Below are positions 54,983 through 63,246 of a DNA stretch of 64,000 nt, one piece after another; the first letter of the stretch is position 1, and every line of letters starts with the position of its first letter. A program made the position numbers and the translations under genes. Location of the stretch: positions 868,001 through 932,000 of the forward strand of contig CAVQQI010000011.1 in the NCBI GenBank assembly GCA_963714875.1, written 5' to 3'. The stretch comes from JBAOHV01 sp963714875 (GTDB lineage: Bacteria; Actinomycetota; Acidimicrobiia; Acidimicrobiales; Microtrichaceae). The notes below the pieces were generated by a model. That model worked only from the letters and a program-made list of their open reading frames with translations, did not search any database and was not told the DNA's origin.

Positions 54983-56367
54983 CTGCCGAGCTCTTTCCAG
55001 GCTTCCTGCAGGGTCTCGCGGATGATCGAGGCGATGCTCTCGAACTCCTCGGCGCCCGCGACCAGCGGCGGCGCGAGCTGGATCACCGGGTCGCCTCGGT
55101 CGTCGGCCCGGCACACCAGGCCCAGCTCCAACAACCTGGTCGAGAGGAACCCGCGGATGAGCCACTCGCACTCGGATTCGGTGAAGTCCTCGCCGTCGTT
55201 GGTCATCTCGATGCCGTAGAAGTAGCCCATGCCGCGCACCTCGGCGACGATCGGCAGATCGAGCAGCGTCTCGAGGGCAGCCCGGAACTCGCCTTCGTGC
55301 GCACGGACACGACCTGGCAGGTCCTCGCGTTCCATCACGTCAAGATTCGCGAGCGCGGCGGCGCAGCTGACCGGGTGACCTCCGAAGGTGATGCCGTGCA
55401 GGAACGAGTTCGTGCCCTCGCGGAAGGGCTCCGCGAGTCGGTCGCTGACGAGCAGTCCACCGAGCGGCGAGTACCCCGACGTCACACCCTTCGCGAAGGT
55501 CAGCATGTCGGGCTGGTAGCCGAGCCGGCTCGCTCCGAACCAGTCGCCGAGACGACCGAATGCGCAGATCACCTCGTCGGACACCAACAGCACGCCGTAC
55601 TTGTCGCAGATCTCCCGCACCTTGGCGAAGTAGCCCTCGGCCGGGACGAAGCAACCGCCGGAGTTCTGGACCGGTTCCAGGAAGACCGCGGCGACCGTCT
55701 CCGGGCCGGCCTCGAGGATGGCGCGCTCGATGTCGTTGGCACAGGCGAGGCTGCATGTGGCCTGGGCGGAACAGAACTCGCAGTGCAGCGTGTTGGTGGT
55801 GGCCGCGTGGCTCCCGAGGCCGTTGAGCAACGGCAGGAACGGCTCCTTGATGGCGTCGAGGCCGGTGATGTTGAGCGCGCCGATGTTGGAGCCGTGGTAC
55901 GCGGTGCGCCGCGCGATGACCTTGACGCGCTCGGGCTGACCGACCTCGAGGAAGTACTGGACGGCCAGCTTCCATGCGGACTCGACCGCCTCACCCCCAC
56001 CGGTGGTCAGGAAGACCCGGTTGAGGTCGCCTGGCGCCATCGCCGCCAACCTGTCGGCCAGCTCGATGGCGGTCGGGTGCGCATAGGTCCACAGCGGGAA
56101 GAAGCCGAGCTTCTCGGCCTGTGCGCCCATCGCGCTGGCGATCTCTTTGCGGCCGTGGCCGGCCTGCACCACGAACAGCCCGGCCAGACCATCCAGGTAG
56201 CGCTTGCCACGGGTGTCCCAGACGTACGCGCCTTCGCCGCGTTCGATCACGACCAGGTCGTCGCTGTTCTCATCCGCGAGCCGTGAGTAGTGCAGCCAGA
56301 GGTGCTGTGCGGAGCGGTCGGAGTCGGGGGTGGACGAGTCGGTTCCAGAACCTTCGATCAAGGTCAT
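54979..56367 (-). CDS. Class III aminotransferase with a four-cysteine insertion
   Basis: The 462-residue PLP enzyme has the class III pattern: GLAGLFVVQAGHG, FLTTGGGEAVESAWKLA, ARRTAYHGSNIGALN, the cofactor aspartate in VLLVSDEVICAFGR, and the PLP lysine in FAKGVTSGYSPLGG. It is related to omega-amino-acid:pyruvate transaminases acting on beta-alanine, GABA or polyamines. Between the Tyr-His segment and VAAVFLEPVQ there is an insertion with Cys196, Cys199, Cys205 and Cys209 (CxxCx5CxxxC), a possible metal or iron-sulfur site. ATG 56367 after GGGAG is favoured over 56418. The gene is first in the leftward operon. Confidence 0.85.
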   Translation of the reverse strand: MTLIEGSGTDSSTPDSDRSAQHLWLHYSRLADENSDDLVVIERGEGAYVWDTRGKRYLDGLAGLFVVQAGHGRKEIASAMGAQAEKLGFFPLWTYAHPTAIELADRLAAMAPGDLNRVFLTTGGGEAVESAWKLAVQYFLEVGQPERVKVIARRTAYHGSNIGALNITGLDAIKEPFLPLLNGLGSHAATTNTLHCEFCSAQATCSLACANDIERAILEAGPETVAAVFLEPVQNSGGCFVPAEGYFAKVREICDKYGVLLVSDEVICAFGRLGDWFGASRLGYQPDMLTFAKGVTSGYSPLGGLLVSDRLAEPFREGTNSFLHGITFGGHPVSCAAALANLDVMEREDLPGRVRAHEGEFRAALETLLDLPIVAEVRGMGYFYGIEMTNDGEDFTESECEWLIRGFLSTRLLELGLVCRADDRGDPVIQLAPPLVAGAEEFESIASIIRETLQEAWKELGR

Positions 56368-56428
56368 GAGATGGGGCTCCCTGAGAGCGATTCCGTCGTG
56401 TTGGGCGACTTTCGCCATCGGATCGCTC

Positions 56429-56445
56429 TGATTCTGACAGAATCA
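56429..56445. promoter_or_regulatory. 17-bp palindrome between divergent operons
   Basis: TGATTCTGACAGAATCA is a perfect palindrome around a central A. It lies 31 bp upstream of the dehydrogenase start at 56477 and 61 bp upstream of the aminotransferase start. It is a candidate operator, possibly for the Lrp regulator encoded in the operon. Confidence 0.6.
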
Positions 56446-56476
56446 CAACCGAAACGCTCGCTATCGGAGGTGTGCA

Positions 56477-57931
56477 GTGCCTGAGGGGAACTACATCGGG
56501 AACGCGTGGAAGCCCGCTCGCAGCGGCGCCACCGACGACATCATCGACCCCGCCACGGGAGTGGTCATCGGCACTGCCCCCGCGAGCGAGGCTGCGGATG
56601 TCGATGATGCAGTCCGCGCCGCGGCCGCAGCGTTTCCCGCGTGGTCGGCGAAGACGCCGCGGGAGCGCAGCGAGGCGCTGCACGCCCTGGCGGATGCCAT
56701 CGAGGCCGACATGGCCGAGCTGACCCGCATCGAGTCGCGCAACGTGGGCAAGCCGGTGTCGATCATGGAGTTCGAGATGGACCTCACGATGGACAACTGG
56801 CGGTTCTTCGCGAGCGCCGGTCGTTTCCTCGAGGGCCGTGCCGCAGGCGAGTACATGGAGGGCTACACCTCGATGCTGCGCCGCGACGCGCTCGGCGTCA
56901 TCGGCTCGATCGCACCCTGGAACTACCCGCTCAACATGGCGACCTGGAAGATCGCCCCGGCGCTCACGGTGGGCAACACGGTCGTGCTCAAGCCGTCCGA
57001 GCTGACGCCCTACTCGGCGCTGCGACTGGCGGAGCTCGCCGCCGACATCCTGCCCCCCGGTGTGCTCAACATCGTGTGCGGCAGGGGCGAGACGGCAGGT
57101 GTGGCGCTCGTGGAGCACCCCGACGTGGCAATGGTCTCGATCACGGGCAGCGTCGGTGCCGGCAAGGCAGTCGCCCGCGCGGCCTCGGACACGGTCAAGC
57201 GGGTCCACCTGGAACTGGGCGGCAAGGCGCCGGTCGTCGTGTTCGACGACGCCGACCTCGAGGCGCTCGTGGCCAACCTCACCGAGACCGGCTACTACAA
57301 CTCGGGCCAGGACTGCACCGCTCCGTGCCGGGTGATCGCCGGGCCACGGATCCACGACGATCTCGTCGCGCAGCTCGCGTCCAGCGTGTCGGGCATCGTG
57401 ACCGGCGACCCGACCGACCCCGACACCGCCATGGGACCGGTGGTGTCCGCCGAGCAGCGTGATCGTGTTGCCGGCATGGTCTCGCGGGCGGTCGATGCGG
57501 GCGCCGAAGCCGTCACCGGCGGATCGATCCGCGACGGCGCCGGCTGGTTCTACGAACCGACGCTGGTCGCCAACGTCGCACAGGACTCCGAGATCGCTCA
57601 GCGGGAGGTCTTCGGTCCGGTCGTCACCGTGCAGCGAGCCCCCGACGAGGCGACCCTGCTCGAGTGGGCGAACGACGTCGACTACGGGCTGGCCGCCTCG
57701 GTGTGGACCACCGACGTCGGGCGGGCGATGCGCATGGCCAAGGCCCTCCGTTTCGGCACGGTCTGGGTCAACGACCACATCCCGATCATGTCCGAGATGC
57801 CCCACGGAGGGTTCAAGCAGTCGGGCTACGGCAAGGACATGTCGGTCTATGCGGTGGAGCACTACACCGAGCTGAAGCACGTCATGGTCAAGCTGGGCGA
57901 CGCCCCGGGAACCGACGGGGACGGGTCGTGA
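56477..57931 (+). CDS. Aldehyde dehydrogenase (aminobutyraldehyde/betaine-aldehyde type)
   Basis: The 484-residue enzyme oxidises an aldehyde to the acid with NAD(P). Its catalytic residues are in place: Glu246 in ELGGKAPVVV and Cys280 in GQDCTAPC, with the expected 34-residue gap. The oxyanion-hole Asn is in APWNYPLNM. The sequence resembles gamma-aminobutyraldehyde dehydrogenase, which fits polyamine breakdown, but betaine-aldehyde dehydrogenase cannot be ruled out. GTG 56477 is preceded by GGAGG. The stop overlaps the next gene. Confidence 0.9.
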   Translation: MPEGNYIGNAWKPARSGATDDIIDPATGVVIGTAPASEAADVDDAVRAAAAAFPAWSAKTPRERSEALHALADAIEADMAELTRIESRNVGKPVSIMEFEMDLTMDNWRFFASAGRFLEGRAAGEYMEGYTSMLRRDALGVIGSIAPWNYPLNMATWKIAPALTVGNTVVLKPSELTPYSALRLAELAADILPPGVLNIVCGRGETAGVALVEHPDVAMVSITGSVGAGKAVARAASDTVKRVHLELGGKAPVVVFDDADLEALVANLTETGYYNSGQDCTAPCRVIAGPRIHDDLVAQLASSVSGIVTGDPTDPDTAMGPVVSAEQRDRVAGMVSRAVDAGAEAVTGGSIRDGAGWFYEPTLVANVAQDSEIAQREVFGPVVTVQRAPDEATLLEWANDVDYGLAASVWTTDVGRAMRMAKALRFGTVWVNDHIPIMSEMPHGGFKQSGYGKDMSVYAVEHYTELKHVMVKLGDAPGTDGDGS

Positions 57932-59431
57932 GCGACTCGTCGCCCAGCGCCATCGGCCACTTCATCGACGGCAAGGTCATCGCCCGGCAGCTCCGGACGA
58001 ACCGGCCCGGTGTTCGACCCCGCCACCGGACTCCAGACCGGCGTGGTCGACCTGGCCGCAGCCGACGAGGTCGACACCGCGGTCGCCTCGGCAGCGTCGG
58101 CGCTGCAGGAGTGGCGGTCGTCGCCGTTGACACGGCGGACCGACGTCTTCTTCCGCTTCCGGGCACTGCTCGACGCCCACCGCGACGACCTGGCCCGCAT
58201 CGTCACCGCCGAGCACGGCAAGGTCCATTCCGATGCGCTCGGCGAGGTCGCCCGCGGGATCGAGAACGCCGAGTTCGCCTGTGGCATCCCTGCAGCGCTG
58301 AAGGGCGACTACACCGAACAGGCGGCAACCGGGGTCGACGTCTACTCGATCCGCCAACCGGTCGGCGTCATGGCCGGGATCACGCCGTTCAACTTCCCGG
58401 TGATGGTGCCCCTGTGGATGCTGGCCACCTCCATCGCCTGTGGCAACACCTTCATCCTCAAGCCGTCCGAGAAGGATCCGTCCGCGTCGCTGCTCATCGC
58501 GGAGCTCCTCGATGACGCCGGGCTGCCACCCGGCGTGTTCAACGTCGTCCAGGGCGACCGGATCGCGGTGGATCGTCTGATCGAGCATCCCGAGGTGCGG
58601 GCCATCAGCTTCGTCGGATCGACGCCGGTGGCGCGCAGCATCTACGAACGTGGCACCGCGGCCGGCAAGCGGGTCCAGGCCCTCGGCGGCGCGAAGAACC
58701 ACATGGTCGTGCTGCCCGATGCCGATGTCGGTGCCGCCGCCGACGCGGCCGTGTCGGCGGCGTACGGCTCTGCCGGCGAGCGGTGCATGGCGATCTCGGT
58801 CGTGGTCGCGGTCGGCGATGTCGCCGACCCGCTCGTGGCGGCGATCGCTGATCGCATCCCCGGCATCGTGGTCGCCCCCGGCGACCGGCCCGATGCCGAG
58901 ATGGGGCCGCTCATCACCGCAGAGCACCGCGACAACGTGGCCGACCACATCGGCGCCGCGGCAGCAGCTGGAGCGACCCTGGTGGTCGACGGCAGGGATC
59001 TGCAGGTCGACGGTGACGGCTACTTCCTGGGCGCCACGTTGATCGACCACGTCGCCGCCGACATGGACATCTACCGGCGCGAGGTGTTCGGACCGGTGCT
59101 GGCGGTGGTGCGGGTGGGTTCCTACGACGAGGCCGTCCGACTGGTGAACGACCACGAGTTCGGCAACGGCACCGCGATCTTCACCCGTGACGGCGGCGCC
59201 GCGCGCCGCTACCAGTTCGACGTCGAGGTGGGCATGGTGGGCGTGAACGTGCCCATCCCCGTCCCGGTCGCGTACTACTCGTTCGGTGGATGGAAGGCGT
59301 CGCTGTTCGGCGACACGCACATCTACGGTCCCGACGGGATCCGCTTCTGCACGCGCTCCAAGGTGATCACCTCGCGGTGGCCCGACCCATCGACCAGCTC
59401 GGTCGACCTGGGCTTCCCGCAGAACCGCTGA
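57928..59431 (+). CDS. mmsA: Methylmalonate/malonate-semialdehyde dehydrogenase (CoA-acylating), frameshifted
   Basis: The joined 500-residue protein converts malonate or methylmalonate semialdehyde to acetyl- or propionyl-CoA. It has Cys286 in AGERCMAIS, ITPFNFPVMVPLWM and GGAKNHMVV, where the glutamate of ordinary aldehyde dehydrogenases is missing, as is normal for MmsA. The GTG start at 57928 overlaps the upstream stop. One extra C in the run 57983-57985 breaks the first 20 codons; removing it gives KVIAGSSGRTGPVFDPATG. Together with the aminotransferase it fits a beta-alanine route, with malonate semialdehyde as the shared product. Confidence 0.9.
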
Positions 59432-59470
59432 ACCCCACCGGGCAGCACCTGGGCAAGGGCGTCATCCAGA

Positions 59471-59890
59471 TCAGGCACCCTCGAGGGGCGCCGGGTTGCA
59501 CACCCAGGCATCGGCCGGGAAGCCCGGGTACTCGGCGGAGACCTGGCCGACGCCGTCGTCGAGGCCGAGGGTCGCACAGCGGTCGACCGCTGCGGGCTCG
59601 TCGTCGGCGCGCACAAGGGTCAGCGAGTACGGGGCTCCCAGGGGAACGCCGGCACAGGTGCCGTCGGACGCCAGGGTGAACGAGCTGAGGTCGAGCGACA
59701 CCGTCAGGTTGCCCACAGCGTTCGCCGATCCGCTGAAACGCAGATCCGGCGTCTCTGCCACCGGCGAGTCGTAGCAGCCAGCGGCGGCCCAGGGAGCAGT
59801 CGGACCCATGGGAGCGCAACCTGCGCCAACGGTCGCGACGACAGCCGCCACCATGGCAGCCGCTGCAGCGCGGCGTGTGGATCGAGACAT
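59471..59890 (-). CDS. Small secreted protein, possible lipoprotein
   Basis: The 139-residue protein starts at ATG 59890 after GGGGGA. The N-terminal 25 residues form a signal peptide ending VGAGC; the -3 Gly is unusual for a lipobox, so processing by signal peptidase I is also possible. The mature part has four Cys and a beta-sandwich-like pattern (DLRFSGSANAVGNLTVSLDL, APYSLTLVRADDE). The last segment PADAWVCNPAPLEGA is Cys-containing. No family is recognised. It lies downstream of the LamG gene on the same strand, 115 bp away. Confidence 0.65.
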   Translation of the reverse strand: MSRSTRRAAAAAMVAAVVATVGAGCAPMGPTAPWAAAGCYDSPVAETPDLRFSGSANAVGNLTVSLDLSSFTLASDGTCAGVPLGAPYSLTLVRADDEPAAVDRCATLGLDDGVGQVSAEYPGFPADAWVCNPAPLEGA

Positions 59891-60005
59891 GGATTCCCCC
59901 TGGTTCCGCCGGCCGCTGCCGACATCTGGCGCCGCCGATCGCAGATCGGTCGGACAACTCGGCACAGTATGCAGCGTCAGCGGTCGGCGCGCCCGGATCA
60001 CCTGA

Positions 60006-61441
60006 TCAGGATCCGGCGCCGTAGAGCATCCCCACGTCGGCCGGCGACAGCGCGGCTGGATGGACCGAGACATCGTCGACGGTCCCGGTGAGGCTGGTGC
60101 CGACCGGGCCGGCCACGCCGTCGTGATACGGCAACGCCTGTTGCGCCCCGCCGATCGAGGCCGATGCTGAGGGGAACGCGAGCGCCGACCGGCTCGCGCC
60201 ACCGTCGACCTGGCGCGCCACTCCGTCGACGTACAGACCCAGCGTTGCCGCCGACGTGCTCAGCACCACCGCCACGCCATGGCGCCCGACGGTGATCGGC
60301 GTGGCGACCTCCAGTGGGGCTGCCCAGCCGGCCTGGTTCGACCAGGCACGGGCGTGCAAGGTGCCCGACCGGACGTACAGCACCATCCCCCGGGTGGTGG
60401 TGCCCTGGGCCCAGATGACCTGGCGCCCCACCACCGACGGCAGGTCGATCCACGCCATCACCGTCCTGTCAGCCGCGGCGGCATCGAGCGACGCCGCAGC
60501 GGGGATCGGCACCGAGGCGCCGCCCCCCAGTCCGAGCGCTGGGTCGGGGTCGCCGAACAGCAGCCCTTCCACCGAGTACTGCGCGGACCCGGACACCATG
60601 GCGTCCGCGGTGCCGATGCGGTCGTCGAGCGCGGGAGCGGTGACCGGAACGGTCACCTCCAGGTCGTCGACGATGTAGTCCCAGCCACCGCGCAACGCCA
60701 CGTGGGAGAAGGTGCCGTGCTGGGAGTTCGTGCCGCTGACCGTCGCCAGGAGCGTGCCGGCCCCGTTGAAGGCACTGGCCACCACCGAGCTGCCCGATCG
60801 AACGAGCTGGACGCGGAACCACTGGTCCTCCGGCGGGTTGAACCCGGTGGACGCGACATTGCTGCCCGAGCCGTTGGTGCGCCGCTCGATGCGCAGTCCG
60901 CCGGATCCGCTGTGGATCACCTGGACGCCGTAGCCGTCGCCGTCGCCGTTCTCGACCGAGATGCGATCCTGCGCACCACCGGCGTAGTTCGACGGCCGGT
61001 ACACCCACGCCGACATCGTCCACTCATTGCCGATGGTCGTGCCCAGCGGGCGCTGTCCGCCCCTCGGGTCGTTGTTCGCGGTCTTGCGGAGCGCGGTGGC
61101 GCCCGAACGCACCGGGTTGGTGGTGACCTCGACCCGGCCCTGGTCGATGTCGCTCCACGCGCCGATGTCGTCGCCGCCATCCGCGAGCACCAGAGGGTCC
61201 GCGGCAGCCTCTCCCAGGCGCCAGTGCGCCGCCGGACCCAGGAGTCGACCGTCGAGACATAGCTGCTGTGCAGCGGCGTCGCGCCACCGAGCTGGACCTG
61301 TGTCGATGCCTCGGAGGTGAACGAGGCATCGGCCGGTCCGGCAACGGCCACCACCTGCGCGATGACGGCGACGCCGACCACGAACCGCCACCGCAGTACC
61401 CGCGCCGGCCCTGGGTGGACCGGCCGCCGGCGGCCACGCAC
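60006..61441 (-). CDS. Secreted protein with two LamG/concanavalin-like domains, frameshifted
   Basis: The joined product is about 478 residues. A signal peptide (LRWRFVVGVAVIAQVVAVAG, cut after PADA) precedes the mature protein, which is a tandem of jelly-roll domains: HWRLGEAAAD with YIVDDLEVTVPV at its end, and LGLGGGASVPIPAAASLDAA to GTVDDVSVHPAALSPADV. The DDVSVHPxALSPxDV-type ending is a LamG hallmark. The start is a GTG at 61441. A missing C at 61241-61242 breaks the frame; adding one gives STVDSLGPAAHWRLGE. It is probably a surface or matrix protein processed by the upstream signal peptidase. Confidence 0.7.
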
Positions 61442-61973
61442 GTGCCGACCCGACACTCGGGGCACGGGTGCCGAGATGTGACAGTCCGACCGCCACCAGC
61501 ATCGAGGCCCCCCACATGCCGAGGGCCCACCACCGACGTTCGTCGTACCAGTGTCCGGGCAGGCCTGCGAGCGGCACGACCAGCCGGACCGTGCCCTCCA
61601 CCCGCTCCGCGCGACCGGTGGATCCGGGCTCGGGTTCGCGTCGCCACGGGTGCGCACGTCGACGCTGCCGTCAGGTGCGGTCTCGACCTGGTCGATGCGA
61701 TGCGTGACGATCGACCCGCCGGGTTCGACCCGGAGGGTCGATCGCCACGATCTGCCCCACCCGCAGATCGTCGGGTGGTGCTGGACGGGTCAGCACCACA
61801 TCTCCGGGGCGCAGCAGCGGCTCCATCGAGCCCGAGGTGACCGAGTACGGAGTCAGCCCGACCGCTGCTGGCAGAGCGCCCCATGCCAGCAGCGCCACGC
61901 AGCACCAGAGATAGCTGCGGGCGACGACCGCCACCGAGGTGGCGCCCCAGCGTCGCAGCGAAATGGTGGCCAT
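61442..61973 (-). CDS. Signal peptidase I, SipW/ER type, twice frameshifted
   Basis: From ATG 61973 the protein has a membrane helix (YLWCCVALLAWGALPAAVG), the serine motif SGSMEPLLRPGDVVLT and, after the first break, VEPGGSIVTHRIDQV, whose histidine replaces the lysine of standard signal peptidases, as in the SipW/ER branch. A C-terminal helix (WWALGMWGASMLVAVGLSHL) follows. Breaks lie in the C-run 61729-61731 (one extra) and the G pair 61620-61621 (one short). The true 3' end is not clear: no stop is seen in any frame before the LamG start, so the end given is a boundary, not a stop. It lies between the TasA-like and LamG genes, likely its substrates. Confidence 0.7.
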
Positions 61974-62000
61974 GGACAGGTCGGGCTCGGACAGCGCCGA

Positions 62001-62609
62001 TCAGGCGCTGCGGGTCTCCCAGGTCAGGGTCGCACCAGCGCCGGAGCCCTGGGCGGAGTTCGGCGTGTCGGCACCGAGCGTCGCGGTCACGCGGTACACC
62101 CGCGCGACCGAGCCGGATGCAGGGGTGAAGGCCGTCGCACCGTTGGCGTAGTCCGGGTGGGCCGTGGACAGCCCGGCGAGAGTGCCGGAGAAGATCGTCG
62201 ACGAGGCGGTGAAGCCCGTGCAGTCGGCGAAGTCGCCGCCGGTTCCCTCCTCGACCACCACGTCGAGATGCGTTCCGAGGCCCGAGTCGGTGACCGCCGA
62301 GTAGAAGCGGACCGGGGTCAGGTCGAACGACGACCCGGTGTACTCCACCTCGATGCAGCGCTGCTCGACGTCGGTGGGCGTCATGTCGGTCGCATTGAAC
62401 ATGACCGAGCCGCCGTCGTCGTCGGTCAGCGCCACGGTGCCCGCACTGAACGAGTTCGGCCCGTTGCTGGTGGCACCGCTGAACGCCGCGGTGGTGGACT
62501 GCTGGATCAGCACCGCTGACAGGGCGATGCCCACCAGCAGGGGTACAGCGGCGAGCCTGCCCCACCAGGGTCGGTGCTGGCCTGCAGCGGTGTTCGTCAT
62601 GTCGGTCAC
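62001..62609 (-). CDS. TasA/CalY-like secreted protein (SipW-dependent type)
   Basis: The 202-residue protein starts at GTG 62609 behind AAGGAG. A signal peptide of SipW-processed type (GRLAAVPLLVGIALSAVLIQ, then STTAAFSGATSNGPNSFSAG) ends in the AFS motif where SipW-type peptidase cuts. The mature domain is strand-rich with three Cys (RCIEVE, FADCTG), as in TasA/camelysin homologues, which form fibres of biofilm matrix in Bacillus. Fibre formation here is not shown. It is first in a leftward operon, 27 bp before the SipW-type peptidase. Confidence 0.75.
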   Translation of the reverse strand: MTDMTNTAAGQHRPWWGRLAAVPLLVGIALSAVLIQQSTTAAFSGATSNGPNSFSAGTVALTDDDGGSVMFNATDMTPTDVEQRCIEVEYTGSSFDLTPVRFYSAVTDSGLGTHLDVVVEEGTGGDFADCTGFTASSTIFSGTLAGLSTAHPDYANGATAFTPASGSVARVYRVTATLGADTPNSAQGSGAGATLTWETRSA

Positions 62610-62787
62610 GCGGTCTCCTTGTCGTGAGGTCTCCGCATGGGATCGGCCGAGGATCCGCCGACTGCAGCGCATTGACCCGCACAGACCAGCCAGAACCGTC
62701 CGAACGGACCAACGGAGCGCACGAGTTGGACCGGGACGACATCTTCGAGGAGCGCAGCGTCGGGCGAGCTCGTGCTCGAGTCGTTCG

Positions 62788-62860
62788 TGGGCCGGCCGGG
62801 GATCGAACCCGGGACCGAGCGATTATGAGTCGCCTGCTCTGACCACTGAGCTACCGGCCC
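62788..62860 (-). tRNA. tRNA-Met (anticodon CAT)
   Basis: The 73-nt cloverleaf is complete: acceptor GGGCCGG/CCGGCCC with discriminator A, D-arm GCTC...GAGC, anticodon loop CTCATAA, and T-loop TTCGATC. The paired first base and the absence of the three initiator G-C pairs point to an elongator tRNA. Anticodon CAT could also be lysidine-modified tRNA-Ile2, which the sequence cannot exclude. CCA is not encoded. Confidence 0.93.
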
Positions 62861-62937
62861 GACCGCCGCAGCGTACCGAAGGTCCGCGGCGGCACCTGCG
62901 AGGTAGCGTGGTGCGGCGACCGAGCAGGAGGAGCAAC

Positions 62938-63114
62938 GTGGCCAGGAACGGATCCGGCGGTCGGCCGACGAGCACCCCACCGACGCCCCCCAAGCAGTCC
63001 TCCGCTCCGGCCAAGTCAAGGAATTGGCCGGCGATCGTGATCGCCGGCCTGATCGTGCTGGGCCTGCTCGCGGGGTTCCTCGGCGCGATCGTCGGAGCCT
63101 CCACGTCCTTCTGA
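62938..63114 (+). CDS. Small membrane protein
   Basis: The 58-residue protein starts at GTG 62938 behind AGGAGGAG. A polar, Pro/Ser/Lys-rich N-terminal half is followed by one transmembrane helix (IVIAGLIVLGLLAGFLGAIV) and a short SF end. The N-in/C-out orientation follows from the Lys/Arg before the helix. No family is recognised. It lies between tRNA-Met and a larger membrane protein with similar low-complexity sequence. Confidence 0.65.
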   Translation: MARNGSGGRPTSTPPTPPKQSSAPAKSRNWPAIVIAGLIVLGLLAGFLGAIVGASTSF

Positions 63115-63246
63115 GCCGCGCCGCCACCGGCGTCGGAGCGCTCGCCACCCGGCCGTCGAGGAGTTGCTCCACGCTGGAGCGCATGCGGGGTCCGACCTAG
63201 CCTGAGCCGGGCGGACTCGAGCCGACCGCAGGACGGGGTGAGGAAC

